Origin: Bradyrhizobium sp. AS23.2
GTDB lineage: Bacteria; Pseudomonadota; Alphaproteobacteria; Rhizobiales; Xanthobacteraceae
Length of the DNA stretch: 64,000 nucleotides
Assembly (NCBI RefSeq): GCF_001908185.1
Contig: NZ_LGHM01000080.1
Coordinates: 99,346 to 163,345, forward strand
Direction of reading: 5' to 3'
This document shows, piece after piece, positions 33,957-43,441 of the stretch (its first letter is position 1; the number at the start of each line of letters is the position of its first letter). The translations under genes and the position numbers were made by a program. The notes under the pieces were generated by a model. It did no database searches, had not been told where the DNA came from, and worked only from the letters and a program-made list of their open reading frames with translations.

Positions 33957-36900
33957 ATGATTGCTCTGGTCCGTATTGCCCTGAGCCGACCCTACACGTT
34001 TGTCGTGCTCGCGCTCCTGCTCCTGATCATCGGACCGCTGACAGCGCTGCGGACGCCGACCGACATCTTTCCAGAGATCCGCATCCCCGTGATCGGCGTG
34101 GTCTGGCAGTACACTGGACTGCCGCCGGACCAGATGTCCGGCCGCATCACCACGCCGTTCCAGCGCTCGCTGACGACGACGGTCAACGACATCGAGCACA
34201 TCGTCGCGAACTCCTATAACGGCTTCGGCATCGTCAAGATCTTCTTTCAGCCGACCGTCGACATCCGCACTGCCAACGCCCAGGTCACCGCGATCTCGCA
34301 GACGCTGCTGAAGCAGCTGCCGCCCGGTGCGACGCCGCCCTTGATCCTGAATTACTCCGCCTCGACCGTGCCCATCATCCAGGTGGCGCTGTCGGGCGAC
34401 GGGCTCACCGAGCAGAACCTCGCCGACATCGGCATCAACCAGCTCCGCACGCCGCTGGTCACCGTGCCCGGCGCGGCGATCCCGTATCCGTTCGGCGGCA
34501 AGCAGCGCCAGGTCCAGATCGACCTCGACCCGACCGCGCTCCAGGCTCGCGGCCTGTCCGGCCAGGACGTCGCCAATGCGCTCGCGGCGCAAAACCTGAT
34601 TACGCCGGTCGGTACTCAGAAGATCGGCACCTTCGAGTACAACATCCAGCTCAACAACTCGCCGCTCAAGATCGACGAGCTCGGCAACCTGCCGATCCGG
34701 GCCGTCAACGGTGCGATGGTCTATGTGCGCGACGTCGCGACCGTGCGCGACGGCAACCCGCCGCAGACCAACATCGTCCACGTTGACGGCAATCGATCGG
34801 TGCTGATGATGGTGCTGAAGGCGGGCGCGACATCGACGCTCGATATCATCGCCGGCATCAAGCAGAAGGTGATCGACGTCAAGGACCAGATGCCGGACGC
34901 GCTGAAGATCGGCTTCATCGGCGACCAGTCGGTGTTCGTGCGCGGCGCGATCGAGGGCGTCGCTTTCGAAGGCGTGATCGCGGCGCTGCTCACCAGCGTC
35001 ATGATCCTCCTGTTCCTCGGCAGCTGGCGCTCGACCGTCATTATCGCGGTCTCTATTCCGCTCTCGGTGCTCGGCGCCATCATCATGCTGTCGGCGATCG
35101 GCGAGACGCTGAACATCATGACGCTCGGCGGCCTTGCGCTCGCGGTCGGCATCCTCGTCGACGACGCCACGGTGACCATCGAGAACATCAACTACCATCT
35201 GGAGCAGGGCAAGCCGGTCGAGCAGTCGATCCTCGACGGCGCCAACCAGATCGTGACGCCGGCCTTCGTGTCGCTGCTCTGTATCTGCATCGTGTTCGTG
35301 CCGATGTTCTTCCTCACCGGTGTCGCGCGCTTCCTGTTCGTGCCGATGGCCGAGGCCGTGATGTTCGCGATGATCTGGTCATTCATCCTGTCGCGCACGC
35401 TGGTGCCGACGATGGCGAACTATCTGCTGCTCGCGCATGTCCATCACGAGGGCGAGCCGCCGAAGTCGCGCAATCCCTTCGTCTGGTTCCAGCGCGGTTT
35501 CGAGGCGCGGTTCGAGCGCATTCGCGGCCGCTACCGCGGCTTGCTCGGACTTGCGCTCGCGCATCGCGCGGTGTTCGTGATCGGCTTCCTCTGCGTCGTC
35601 GGCGCGTCCTTCGCACTGGTGCCGTTCCTCGGGCGCAACTTCTTCCCAGCGGTTGATGCCGGCAATATCCTGATGCATGTCCGCACCCAGGTCGGCACCC
35701 GCGTCGAGGAGACCGCCAACCAGCTCGCCGACGTGCAGAAGGCGATCCGCAAGCTGATCCCGGGCGAGATCGAGACGCTGACCGATAACATCGGCATGCC
35801 GATCTCCGGCATCAACATGACCTACAACAACACCGGCGTGATCGGCCCTCAGGACGGTGATATCCAGATCAAGCTGAAGGAAGGTCACAAGCCGACCGGG
35901 GAATACGTGCGCGTGCTGCGCGAGCAATTGCCTCGGATGTTCCCCGGCGTCAGCTTCGCCTTCCTGCCGGCCGACATCGTCAGCCAGATCCTGAATTTCG
36001 GCGCGCCCGCGCCGATCGACTTGCAAATCCGTGGCAATAATCTCGATGCGAATTTTGCCTACGCCAACAAGCTGCTCGCCAGGATCCGCCGCATTCCTGG
36101 CGTCGCGGATGCGCGCATCCAGCAGTCACCGAACGCTCCGACCTTCAACATCGACGTCGACCGTACCCGCGCGCAATATGTCGGTCTGACCGAGCGCGAC
36201 GTGACCAACAGTCTCGTCGTCAACCTCGCCGGCTCCTCGCAGGTCGCGCCGACCTACTATCTCAACCCGGACAACGGCGTGTCCTACTCGATCGTGATGC
36301 AGACGCCGCAGTACCAGATCGACTCGCTCAGCGCGCTGCAGACGCTGCCGATCACCGCCGCCGGCAATACGCAGTCGCCGATCCTCGGCGGCATCGCCGA
36401 CATCAGGCGCTCGACCTCGAGCGCGGTTGTGTCGCAATACGACATCCAGACGCTGGTGCAGATCTTTGCCACGACGTCGGGCCGCGACCTTGGCGCGGTC
36501 GCCACCGACATCCGCCAGGTGATCGCCGACACCGCCAAGGACGTGCCGAAGGGCTCCTCCGTCGCGCTGCTCGGCCAGGTGCAGACCATGAACAGTGCCT
36601 TCACCGGCCTTCTGATCGGTCTGCTCGGCGCGGTCGTGCTGATCTACTTCCTGATCGTCGTGAATTTCCAGTCATGGTCCGATCCGTTCGTGATCATCAC
36701 TGCGCTGCCGGCCGCGCTCGCCGGCATCGTCTGGATGCTGTTCACCACGCAGACCACGCTGTCGGTGCCGGCGCTGACAGGCGCCATCATGTGCATGGGC
36801 GTCGCCACCGCCAACAGCGTGCTCGTGATCTCCTTCGCGCGCGAGCGCTACGAGGAGCTCGGCGATCCCATCGCAGCCGCGCTCGAAGCCGGCTTCGTCC

Positions 36901-37136
36901 GCTTCCGCCCGGTCCTGATGACCGCGCTCGCCATGATCATCGGCATGGCGCCGATGGCCTTGGGGCTGGGCGAGGGCGGCGAGCAGAATGCGCCACTTGG
37001 CCGCGCCGTGATCGGCGGCCTGATCTTTGCAACTTTTGCCACGCTGATGTTCGTTCCCGTGGTGTTCAGTATGGTACATAAGAAACAAGGCGCCAAAGCC
37101 ACCGCCCCATTGGAGACTCCGCATGTCGCCCACTGA
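33957..37136 (+). CDS. RND-family efflux permease, HAE1-type (1059 aa)
   Basis: Full-length AcrB-like proton antiporter: an N-terminal membrane helix (YTFVVLALLLLIIG), two large periplasmic loops, and twelve predicted membrane segments. Segment four carries the proton-relay aspartates in ALAVGILVDDATVTIENINY. The C-terminal half repeats the fold, with FVRFRPVLMTALAMIIGMAP. It would export hydrophobic compounds or metals in a three-part pump. Here the permease precedes the adaptor gene and overlaps it by 14 bases, the reverse of the common order; no outer-membrane factor is adjacent. Substrate unknown. Confidence 0.93.
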   Translation: MIALVRIALSRPYTFVVLALLLLIIGPLTALRTPTDIFPEIRIPVIGVVWQYTGLPPDQMSGRITTPFQRSLTTTVNDIEHIVANSYNGFGIVKIFFQPTVDIRTANAQVTAISQTLLKQLPPGATPPLILNYSASTVPIIQVALSGDGLTEQNLADIGINQLRTPLVTVPGAAIPYPFGGKQRQVQIDLDPTALQARGLSGQDVANALAAQNLITPVGTQKIGTFEYNIQLNNSPLKIDELGNLPIRAVNGAMVYVRDVATVRDGNPPQTNIVHVDGNRSVLMMVLKAGATSTLDIIAGIKQKVIDVKDQMPDALKIGFIGDQSVFVRGAIEGVAFEGVIAALLTSVMILLFLGSWRSTVIIAVSIPLSVLGAIIMLSAIGETLNIMTLGGLALAVGILVDDATVTIENINYHLEQGKPVEQSILDGANQIVTPAFVSLLCICIVFVPMFFLTGVARFLFVPMAEAVMFAMIWSFILSRTLVPTMANYLLLAHVHHEGEPPKSRNPFVWFQRGFEARFERIRGRYRGLLGLALAHRAVFVIGFLCVVGASFALVPFLGRNFFPAVDAGNILMHVRTQVGTRVEETANQLADVQKAIRKLIPGEIETLTDNIGMPISGINMTYNNTGVIGPQDGDIQIKLKEGHKPTGEYVRVLREQLPRMFPGVSFAFLPADIVSQILNFGAPAPIDLQIRGNNLDANFAYANKLLARIRRIPGVADARIQQSPNAPTFNIDVDRTRAQYVGLTERDVTNSLVVNLAGSSQVAPTYYLNPDNGVSYSIVMQTPQYQIDSLSALQTLPITAAGNTQSPILGGIADIRRSTSSAVVSQYDIQTLVQIFATTSGRDLGAVATDIRQVIADTAKDVPKGSSVALLGQVQTMNSAFTGLLIGLLGAVVLIYFLIVVNFQSWSDPFVIITALPAALAGIVWMLFTTQTTLSVPALTGAIMCMGVATANSVLVISFARERYEELGDPIAAALEAGFVRFRPVLMTALAMIIGMAPMALGLGEGGEQNAPLGRAVIGGLIFATFATLMFVPVVFSMVHKKQGAKATAPLETPHVAH

Positions 37137-38319
37137 ACCCCGCTCCCCGGTGTCGCACCGGAAACTGGGCATTTTCGGCGTGGTGGCGCTGATTGCAGCA
37201 GGTCTCGTGGTTGGCACCGGCATCCGGGCCCGCGAGGACCAGGACTCCAAGCTCAAGGAATGGACCGACGACCAGGCGGTCCCCAGCGTCGCAGTGGCCC
37301 TGCCCAATGCCAAGGCCCGCAACGCCATCATCGATCTGCCGGGCCGGCTCGAGGCCTACTACCGCGCGCCGATCTTTGCCCGCGTCTCCGGCTATCTCAA
37401 AAGCTGGAGCGCCGACATCGGCGCCCGGGTCAAGGCCGGGCAGGTGATCGCCGAGATCGAGGCGCCCGACCTCGACCAGCAGCTCTTGCAGGCCCGCGCC
37501 GACCTCGCCAGCCAGCAGGCGAGCGCAAGGCTGTCGGAAGCGACGCTGAACCGGCGCAAGACGCTGGTCGCATCGAACTTCGTCTCTGCGCAGGAGATCG
37601 ACGAGCGCACTGCCGACCTTTCCAATAAGAACGCTGCCGTCCATTCGGGGCAGGCCAATGTCGAGCGCCTTGAGGCGCTGGCCGGCTACAAGAAGATCAC
37701 CGCGCCGTTTGATGGCGTGGTCACCGCCCGCGACACTGACGTCGGCGCGCTGATCAATGCCGGCGGCGGCTCGGGCCCGGCGATGTTCGTCGTCTCCGAC
37801 ATCACCAAGCTGCGCGTTTACGTCAACGTTCCCCAGAACTACGTGCCGGCGATCAAGATGGGCGCCAAGGCCACCATCGCGCTGCCGGAATATCCAAACC
37901 GGACCTTCCAGGCGACGGTGGAAGCCTCCTCGCAGGCCGTGGACGTCGCCTCGGGCACCACGCGCATGCAGCTTGGTCTGGACAATTCCAGCGGAGAGCT
38001 GATGCCCGGCGGCTATGCCAGCGTGAAGCTCGGCCTCCAGCGCGACTCCGCGCCACTCAGTATCCCCGCCAGCGCGCTGATCTTCAACGGCAGCGGGCTG
38101 CGCGTCGCGACCGTCGGTGCGGACGACAAGGTGCTGTTCAAGACCGTGACGATCGCTCGCGATCTCGGCCGCGAGATCGAGCTTGCGTCAGGAATCGCGC
38201 CCGACGACCGCGTCATCACCGCCCCGCCGGACGGCCTCTCCGATGGCGACGCGGTCCGCGTCGTCGGCGCCGGCGGCAAGCCCGCAACGGCATCGGAAAA
38301 GCAGGCGCCGAAGAGCTAG
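37123..38319 (+). CDS. RND efflux periplasmic adaptor protein (398 aa)
   Basis: One N-terminal membrane anchor (about residues 16-33), a lipoyl/barrel-sandwich domain (RVSGYLKSWSADIGARVKAG), a helical hairpin (about 115-170), the second lipoyl half (ITAPFDGVVTARDTDVGAL), and a beta-barrel to the end. This is the membrane-fusion partner of the RND permease. The C-terminus after residue 385 is a short polar tail. It starts inside the permease gene, so it is translationally coupled. Confidence 0.92.
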   Translation: MSPTEPRSPVSHRKLGIFGVVALIAAGLVVGTGIRAREDQDSKLKEWTDDQAVPSVAVALPNAKARNAIIDLPGRLEAYYRAPIFARVSGYLKSWSADIGARVKAGQVIAEIEAPDLDQQLLQARADLASQQASARLSEATLNRRKTLVASNFVSAQEIDERTADLSNKNAAVHSGQANVERLEALAGYKKITAPFDGVVTARDTDVGALINAGGGSGPAMFVVSDITKLRVYVNVPQNYVPAIKMGAKATIALPEYPNRTFQATVEASSQAVDVASGTTRMQLGLDNSSGELMPGGYASVKLGLQRDSAPLSIPASALIFNGSGLRVATVGADDKVLFKTVTIARDLGREIELASGIAPDDRVITAPPDGLSDGDAVRVVGAGGKPATASEKQAPKS

Positions 38320-38330
38320 GGCTTCTTCAC

Positions 38331-38465
38331 CTCGCCCCGCTTGCGGGGAGAGGTCGACGCGCGAAGCGCGTCGGGTGAGGGGGACTCTCCGCGAGTCCAA
38401 CTCTCACCGTCCCCGTGGAGACTCCCCCTCACCCCAACCCTCTCCCCGCAAGCGGGGCGAGGGAG
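38331..38465. repeat. Palindromic repeat, family B copy 1
   Basis: Outer arms CTCGCCCCGCTTGCGGGGAG and CTCTCCCCGCAAGCGGGGCG, inner arms GGACTCTCCGCG and its near complement GTGGAGACTCCCC. Lies between the convergent adaptor and thiolase-like genes. Further copies at 43442 and 44435. Confidence 0.8.
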
Positions 38466-38466
38466 A

Positions 38467-39984
38467 TCAGGCCACCCGCCACTCCGGCACGCCATCGGCG
38501 GCCATCACGATCTCCCCGAGCGAGCCGACCGGCGCCCGATCAATGTTGAGCAGGTGCGCCAGCGTCGCCGTATCGCTCGCCGGAATCCGCGCCAGCGTGC
38601 GGCGGTCATCCGCCGTGCGCAGCATCACGACGCCGTGCTCGACATCGCCATTGCGGCCGTAGAGCACCGTAAAGCTCTCGACCTTGCCCTTGCCTGATGG
38701 CGCCGTGACGAAGTCCGGCACCGCGCGCTTGTTGCGGTCGGCCTCGCTCTGCACGCTCGTCTCTTGCGCCAGCGCCCCGCGCGGCGCTGTCTTCGAGACG
38801 ACCAGCGCGTGATGCTTGGTGACGAAGCCGCCCTGGCCATAGAGCAGGCCGAGCTTTGCACCATCGCGCACGCGCCGCACCATGGCGCAGGCCGCATGCG
38901 TCATATAGGTGTTGAGCGGAGCGCCGAAGAAGGTGAGGCCGCCCGTCACCGTCGGCTGCACGTCGTCACCCAGGCCCAGCGTCCGCCGCGCCATCTTGGG
39001 CACGCAGGGGAAGCAGCTGTAGAGCTCGATCGCGTCGAACTTTTTGCCGTCGCCGCCGGCGAGATCCAGCACCGCTTTCAGGACTGCGTTCTGCGGATGG
39101 CTCTCATAGAACTGGTCGCGCAGCAGGTAGTCGCGCGGCTCTTCCGCCGAGGCGCCGCCGAGTGGATAGACCAGCTTGTCCTCGGAAATGCCCGCCGCGC
39201 GTGCTTTGGCGAGGCTGGTCAGCAGCAGCGCGCCGCCCATGTTGACGCTTGGGTTGGCAACCATGAGCTTGTTGTAGGGCCACGCGATCAGCCGGTTGTC
39301 CGCCGTCGGCGTCGTGATCTCGTCCGGTGCGAAACGCCGCTTCAGCCAGGCGTTGGGATTTTGCGCTGCGGCTTCCGAATAGCGCGACCACAGCGTGCCA
39401 GACTCCGCCATGGCTTCGCGCGGTGTCTGGCCCCAATGGGCCGACGAAGCCGCTTCATAGAACGGATAGACGGTGACGGGGCGGAACACGCCGAGCGTCA
39501 CGGCCAGCGGTTTCTGGAACGCCGCGCCGCGCTTCGGCTCCTCCACATCATGAGCGAACGGCGTCCATGGCAGCTTTGTCCCGGTGCGCTCCGCCTTGGT
39601 CGCGGTCGACTGCGCTTCTGCTCCGCAGACTGCAGCCACGGTGCATTCGCCGCGTGCGATGCGCTTGGCGGCCTCGTGGATGTAGCGGATCGGGCTCTCT
39701 CCGCCGACCGGGCCGTAATAGCAATGTGAAGGCGTGATCCCGAGCCGCTGCGCCAGCAGCTTCTCCGGATCGCGATAGCGCCAGCTCAGGAAGTTGACGA
39801 CGTCGAGCGATTGCACCTCGCCGAGCAGCTTTGCGCCCGCATCCTGCTCGGCACGGCGCAACGCTTGCTCCAGAAGGTCGAGCGGCTCAAGACCCTCGGT
39901 GACCTCTTTCGGGCGGTCGACGATTTCGCCGATGCCGACGATGACGGGAATGCGGTGTTCGGGGATATTGGTCTTGTCAGTCAT
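38467..39984 (-). CDS. Thiolase-like protein lacking the catalytic cysteines (505 aa)
   Basis: The thiolase superfamily fold is clear (PVIVGIGEIVDRP at the start, ELYSCFPCVPKMA, PLNTYMTHAACAMVRRVRDG), and about 100 extra C-terminal residues form an added domain. The nucleophile loop normally written with a cysteine before a Gly or Ser-Gly pair reads GPVGGESPIRYIHEAA (residues 91-106), with glycine in its place. The second cysteine motif near the C-terminus of the core is YGQGGF, again without cysteine. The histidine in NTYMTHAA remains. Annotated relatives are called acetyl-CoA acetyltransferase, but ordinary Claisen chemistry seems unlikely. It may bind CoA esters or do hydrolysis or retro-Claisen-like steps. 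The gene lies beside a Baeyer-Villiger monooxygenase. Confidence 0.82.
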   Translation of the reverse strand: MTDKTNIPEHRIPVIVGIGEIVDRPKEVTEGLEPLDLLEQALRRAEQDAGAKLLGEVQSLDVVNFLSWRYRDPEKLLAQRLGITPSHCYYGPVGGESPIRYIHEAAKRIARGECTVAAVCGAEAQSTATKAERTGTKLPWTPFAHDVEEPKRGAAFQKPLAVTLGVFRPVTVYPFYEAASSAHWGQTPREAMAESGTLWSRYSEAAAQNPNAWLKRRFAPDEITTPTADNRLIAWPYNKLMVANPSVNMGGALLLTSLAKARAAGISEDKLVYPLGGASAEEPRDYLLRDQFYESHPQNAVLKAVLDLAGGDGKKFDAIELYSCFPCVPKMARRTLGLGDDVQPTVTGGLTFFGAPLNTYMTHAACAMVRRVRDGAKLGLLYGQGGFVTKHHALVVSKTAPRGALAQETSVQSEADRNKRAVPDFVTAPSGKGKVESFTVLYGRNGDVEHGVVMLRTADDRRTLARIPASDTATLAHLLNIDRAPVGSLGEIVMAADGVPEWRVA

Positions 39985-40012
39985 AATCTCGATTCACGAT
40001 GTTAGTTGTTTC

Positions 40013-40097
40013 GTCATTGCAAGGATCGAAGCGACGAAGCAATCCAGAAATGCATCCGCCGAGGCAACCTGGATTGCTTCGCTACGCTAGCAATGAC
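40013..40097. repeat. Palindromic repeat, family A copy 2
   Basis: GTCATTGCAAGGATCGAAGC at one end and GCTAGCAATGAC at the other, with inner GCAATCCAGA and its near complement. Located between the thiolase-like gene and the nitronate monooxygenase remnant. Confidence 0.72.
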
Positions 40098-40107
40098 AGC
40101 GTTGATG

Positions 40108-40386
40108 CTACTCCGCCACCACTGCATTCATATGCAAGATGGCTTCGGCGAACTCTTCCTTGAACTCCTGCACCACCGCGTTCACGCTGTCGATCAACCC
40201 GACGCCCTGGCTGACGAATAGCTGACGAGATCGCGCGCCCTGGCGTTGCCGGCGGCGGCTGCGCGATCGATCTAGCTGAAAGCTTCGCGGCTGATGATCC
40301 TTTGCAGCGGCGACGACGTCGCGGCAATGGCTGAAGGCGAGCAGCGGAAACTCGACGCCCAGCATGTCGCAGATCGGCGATTTCAT
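40108..40386 (-). pseudogene. Remnant of a nitronate monooxygenase gene
   Basis: The first 28 residues of the frame (MKSPICDMLGVEFPLLAF, then SHCRDVVAA) match the start of the nitronate monooxygenase (2-nitropropane dioxygenase) family, with a good ribosome site (GGGAGAG). The last 30 residues (SQGVGLIDSVNAVVQEF and on) match its C-terminal end. Between them some 250 family residues are missing. In another frame the joining segment reads AAAAGNARARDLV, as expected just before the C-terminal block, so at least one frameshift accompanies the deletion. The remnant cannot bind FMN or act as an enzyme. It may still be transcribed. The assignment rests on terminal similarities only. Confidence 0.68.
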
Positions 40387-40642
40387 CGTTCTCTCCCGGC
40401 GGCCGCCTTCGTTGCTGTTGTTGCCTCCTTCGACGAAGGCCGTCCGACGCTAGCCCATCGCCGTCAGCGATGCCAAGCTGGATTTCCCCGCGCATCTTGC
40501 GTGCAGGCGTCACGTAGCGTGCGGAGCTATTCCGCCGCACAAAATAAGCAGGTCAGGACCTGATGATTTGCCACTTGCGCTTTCGCGAGGTCGAGAGAAT
40601 GCTGGCTGACTGCAACAGATAACAACAAGGGAGCGCCAATCG

Positions 40643-42298
40643 ATGTCGTCAGCGCAATCGAGCTCGGGCCAAGCCACGGAAGCTTACGACGTGGTCGTCG
40701 TCGGCGCGGGCTTTGCCGGCATGTACATGCTGCACCGCCTGCGTGAGCTCGGTTTTTCGGCGCGGGTCTACGAGCAGGGTGGTGGCGTCGGCGGCACCTG
40801 GTACTGGAACCGCTATCCTGGCGCGCGCTGCGACGTCGAGAGCATGCAGTACTCGTACTCGTTCTCCGACGAGCTCCAGCAGGAATGGGACTGGAGCGAG
40901 CGCTACGCGCCGCAGCCGGAGATCCTGAAATACGCCAACCATGTCGCTGACCGTTTCGACCTGCGCCGCGACATCCAGTTCAACACCTGCGTCGAGCGCG
41001 CGGCGTTCGATGAGCATGGGAAGTTCTGGTCGGTGACGACGTCCGACGGCAAGACGGTTGAGGCCAAATTCGTCGTGCTCGCCACGGGCTGCCTCTCGAA
41101 CGCGCGTAAGCCCGACATCAAGGGCCTCGAGAATTTCAAGGGCCCCGTCTATCACACCGGCAACTGGCCGCATGAAGCGGTGGACTTCACCGGCTTGCGC
41201 GTCGGCCTGATCGGCACGGGATCATCAGGCATCCAGTCGGCGCCTGTCATCGCCGAGCAGGCCAAATATCTCACCGTGTTTCAGCGCACGGCGAATTTCT
41301 CGATTCCTGCCCGCAACGCCGCGCTGACCGACGAGGAGCGTGATGCGTTCCGCAGGGATTATCCGGAGATCCGCCGCTTCGCCCGCGAAGTCGCGCGCAA
41401 CGGCATTTTCGCGGAGCAGCCCGATCGCGGAGCGCTCGATGATGGCGACGATGTCAGGCACGGCAAATACGCGGCGCGGTGGGAGCGCGGCGGGCTCACC
41501 TTCATGTCTGTCTACAACAATCTCGGCCTCGAGCGCGCCGCGAACGACACCGCGGCGGATTTCGTGCGCGGCAAGATCGCGGAGATCGTGAGGGATCCCG
41601 AGACCGCTAAGCTGCTTCAGCCGAACAGCCATCCGATCGGCACCAAGCGCATCTGCATCGACACGGATTACTTTGCGACCTTCAACCGGCCGAACGTCTC
41701 GCTGGTCGACATCAAGGCCAATCCGATTGAGGAGATCACGGCGAGCGCGGTCCGCGTCGCTGGCAACGACCACGAGGTCGACGCGCTGGTGATGGCGACC
41801 GGCTTCGACGCCATGACCGGATCAGTCGCTAGAATCGACATTCGCGGCCGTGGCGGGCAGACGCTGAACCGCAAATGGGAGGAGGGGCCGAAAACCTATC
41901 TCGGCCTGATGAGCGCGGGCTTTCCGAACCTCTTCATCATCACTGGTCCCGGCAGCCCGTCGGTTCTCTCGAACATGATCGTGTCGATCGAGCAGCATGT
42001 CGACTGGATCGCCGACTGCCTCGTCCACATACGCAAGCAGGGCTTGGCCACCATGGAGGCGGGCAGGGAGGCCGAAGAGAAATGGGTCGCCCATGTCAAC
42101 GAGGTCGCCCAGGGCACGCTCTTTCCGCAGGCCAATTCCTGGTACATGGGCGCCAACATCCCGGGCAAGCCGCGCATCTTCATGCCCTATATCGGCGGCG
42201 TCGGCGTCTACCGGCGGATCTGTGACGAGGTGGCGGCGAAGGGGTATGAGGGGTTTTTGATGGCGCGGGCAGAGCAGGCGCAGGCGGCGGCGTCTTAG
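40643..42298 (+). CDS. Flavin-dependent Baeyer-Villiger-type monooxygenase (551 aa)
   Basis: Two dinucleotide-binding motifs (GAGFAG at 21-26 for FAD, GTGSSG at 191-196 for NADPH) flank the Baeyer-Villiger fingerprint FKGPVYHTGNWP (165-176), which fits FxGxxxHTxxWP exactly. The early GGTWYWNRYPGARCDVES block is typical of cyclohexanone-monooxygenase-type enzymes. It inserts oxygen next to a ketone, giving an ester or lactone, using NADPH and O2. It starts at 40643 after AAGGGAGCG. Next to it are a thiolase-like protein and a GST; this suggests degradation of a cyclic or terpenoid ketone, though the substrate is unknown. Confidence 0.92.
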   Translation: MSSAQSSSGQATEAYDVVVVGAGFAGMYMLHRLRELGFSARVYEQGGGVGGTWYWNRYPGARCDVESMQYSYSFSDELQQEWDWSERYAPQPEILKYANHVADRFDLRRDIQFNTCVERAAFDEHGKFWSVTTSDGKTVEAKFVVLATGCLSNARKPDIKGLENFKGPVYHTGNWPHEAVDFTGLRVGLIGTGSSGIQSAPVIAEQAKYLTVFQRTANFSIPARNAALTDEERDAFRRDYPEIRRFAREVARNGIFAEQPDRGALDDGDDVRHGKYAARWERGGLTFMSVYNNLGLERAANDTAADFVRGKIAEIVRDPETAKLLQPNSHPIGTKRICIDTDYFATFNRPNVSLVDIKANPIEEITASAVRVAGNDHEVDALVMATGFDAMTGSVARIDIRGRGGQTLNRKWEEGPKTYLGLMSAGFPNLFIITGPGSPSVLSNMIVSIEQHVDWIADCLVHIRKQGLATMEAGREAEEKWVAHVNEVAQGTLFPQANSWYMGANIPGKPRIFMPYIGGVGVYRRICDEVAAKGYEGFLMARAEQAQAAAS

Positions 42299-42317
42299 GC
42301 CGACATACTCTCTTCTC

Positions 42318-42421
42318 GTCATTCCGGGGCGTCGCGAAGCGACGAGCCCGGAATCCATTTCTCCAAGCGTCCCTGTGGCGCGATGGATTCCGGGCTCGCC
42401 CTGCGGGCGCCCCGGAATGAC
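42318..42421. repeat. Palindromic repeat, family C copy 3
   Basis: The fullest family C copy: GTCATTCCGGGGCGTCGCGA at the left, GGGCGCCCCGGAATGAC at the right, with inner arms CCCGGAATCCAT and ATGGATTCCGGG. Located between two plus-strand genes. Confidence 0.8.
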
Positions 42422-42550
42422 GTTGGGGAGATTGCCTGCCATGACAGAAACGCGGAGCGTGTTGGCCCAGCCCTGCAACCCCCTACCCTTGCCAATCCTG
42501 CCCCGGTCGCTAGCTAACACCCCACGCGCCTTCTGCGCCGGAGCTATTTC

Positions 42551-43426
42551 ATGACCGACACCCCCGCCTACGTGCCGCCCAAAGTCTGGACCTGGGACAA
42601 GGAAAACGGCGGTCAGTTCGCCAGCATCAACCGCCCGATGGCGGGCGCGACCCACGACAAGAAACTGCCGGTCGGCCGCCATCCGCTGCAGCTCTATTCG
42701 CTGGCGACACCGAACGGGGTGAAGGTCACGGTGATGCTGGAGGAGCTGCTGGCGTTCGGCCACAAGGGCGCCGAGTACGATGCCTGGCTGATCAAGATCG
42801 GCAATGGCGACCAGTTCGGCAGCGGTTTCGTTGAGATCAACCCGAACTCGAAAATTCCGGCGCTGATGGATCGTTCCGGCCCTGAGCCTATCCGGGTGTT
42901 CGAGTCCGGCTCGATCCTGTTCTACCTTGCCGAGAAGTTCGGTGCCTTCCTGCCGAAGGACATCAAGACCCGCACCGAAGCCATGTCCTGGTTGTTCTGG
43001 CAGATGGGCAGCGCGCCCTATCTCGGCGGCGGCTTCGGCCATTTCTACGCCTATGCGCCGACCAGGATCGAATACGCCATTGACCGCTTCGCGATGGAGA
43101 CCAAGCGCCAGCTCGACGTGCTCGACCGGCGCCTTGCCGACAACGAGTATCTCGCGGGCAGTGAGTACACCATCGCTGATATCGCGGTCTGGCCCTGGTA
43201 CGGCGCGCTCGCCAAGGGGCTAGTCTATGGCGCCGGCGAATTCCTCTCCGTGCAGGACTACAAGAACGTGCAGCGCTGGACCGACCAGATCGCGAAACGC
43301 CCCGCGGTGAAGCGTGGCCGCATGGTCAACCGCGTCTCAGGCGATCCCGCCAGCCAACTCCACGAACGCCACAACGCGTCTGATTTCGAGACGAAGACCC
43401 AGGACAAGGTGGCGCCGGCGTCGTAG
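42551..43426 (+). CDS. yghU: YghU-type glutathione S-transferase / disulfide-bond oxidoreductase (291 aa)
   Basis: Close match to YghU in order and length: PPKVWTWDKENGGQFASINR at the N-terminus, KLPVGRHPLQLYSLATPNG, the glutathione-site stretch NPNSKIPALMDRSG and RVFESGSILFYLAEKFG, and the terminal QLHERHNASDFETKTQDK. YghU-type proteins have low transferase activity and reduce disulfides or organic peroxides with glutathione. Cytoplasmic. It stands alone between two repeat elements. The assignment is firm at family level; the physiological substrate is not known. Confidence 0.92.
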   Translation: MTDTPAYVPPKVWTWDKENGGQFASINRPMAGATHDKKLPVGRHPLQLYSLATPNGVKVTVMLEELLAFGHKGAEYDAWLIKIGNGDQFGSGFVEINPNSKIPALMDRSGPEPIRVFESGSILFYLAEKFGAFLPKDIKTRTEAMSWLFWQMGSAPYLGGGFGHFYAYAPTRIEYAIDRFAMETKRQLDVLDRRLADNEYLAGSEYTIADIAVWPWYGALAKGLVYGAGEFLSVQDYKNVQRWTDQIAKRPAVKRGRMVNRVSGDPASQLHERHNASDFETKTQDKVAPAS

Positions 43427-43441
43427 GGCTCTCTCTTTCAC

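Noticed and set aside
33879..35198. Open frame of 439 codons on the minus strand opposite the RND permease gene
   Set aside because: Asp/Arg/His-rich antisense shadow without domain.
40108..40386. The 92-codon frame as a functional small protein
   Set aside because: It joins the two ends of a much larger enzyme with a frameshifted joint, so it is better explained as a remnant.
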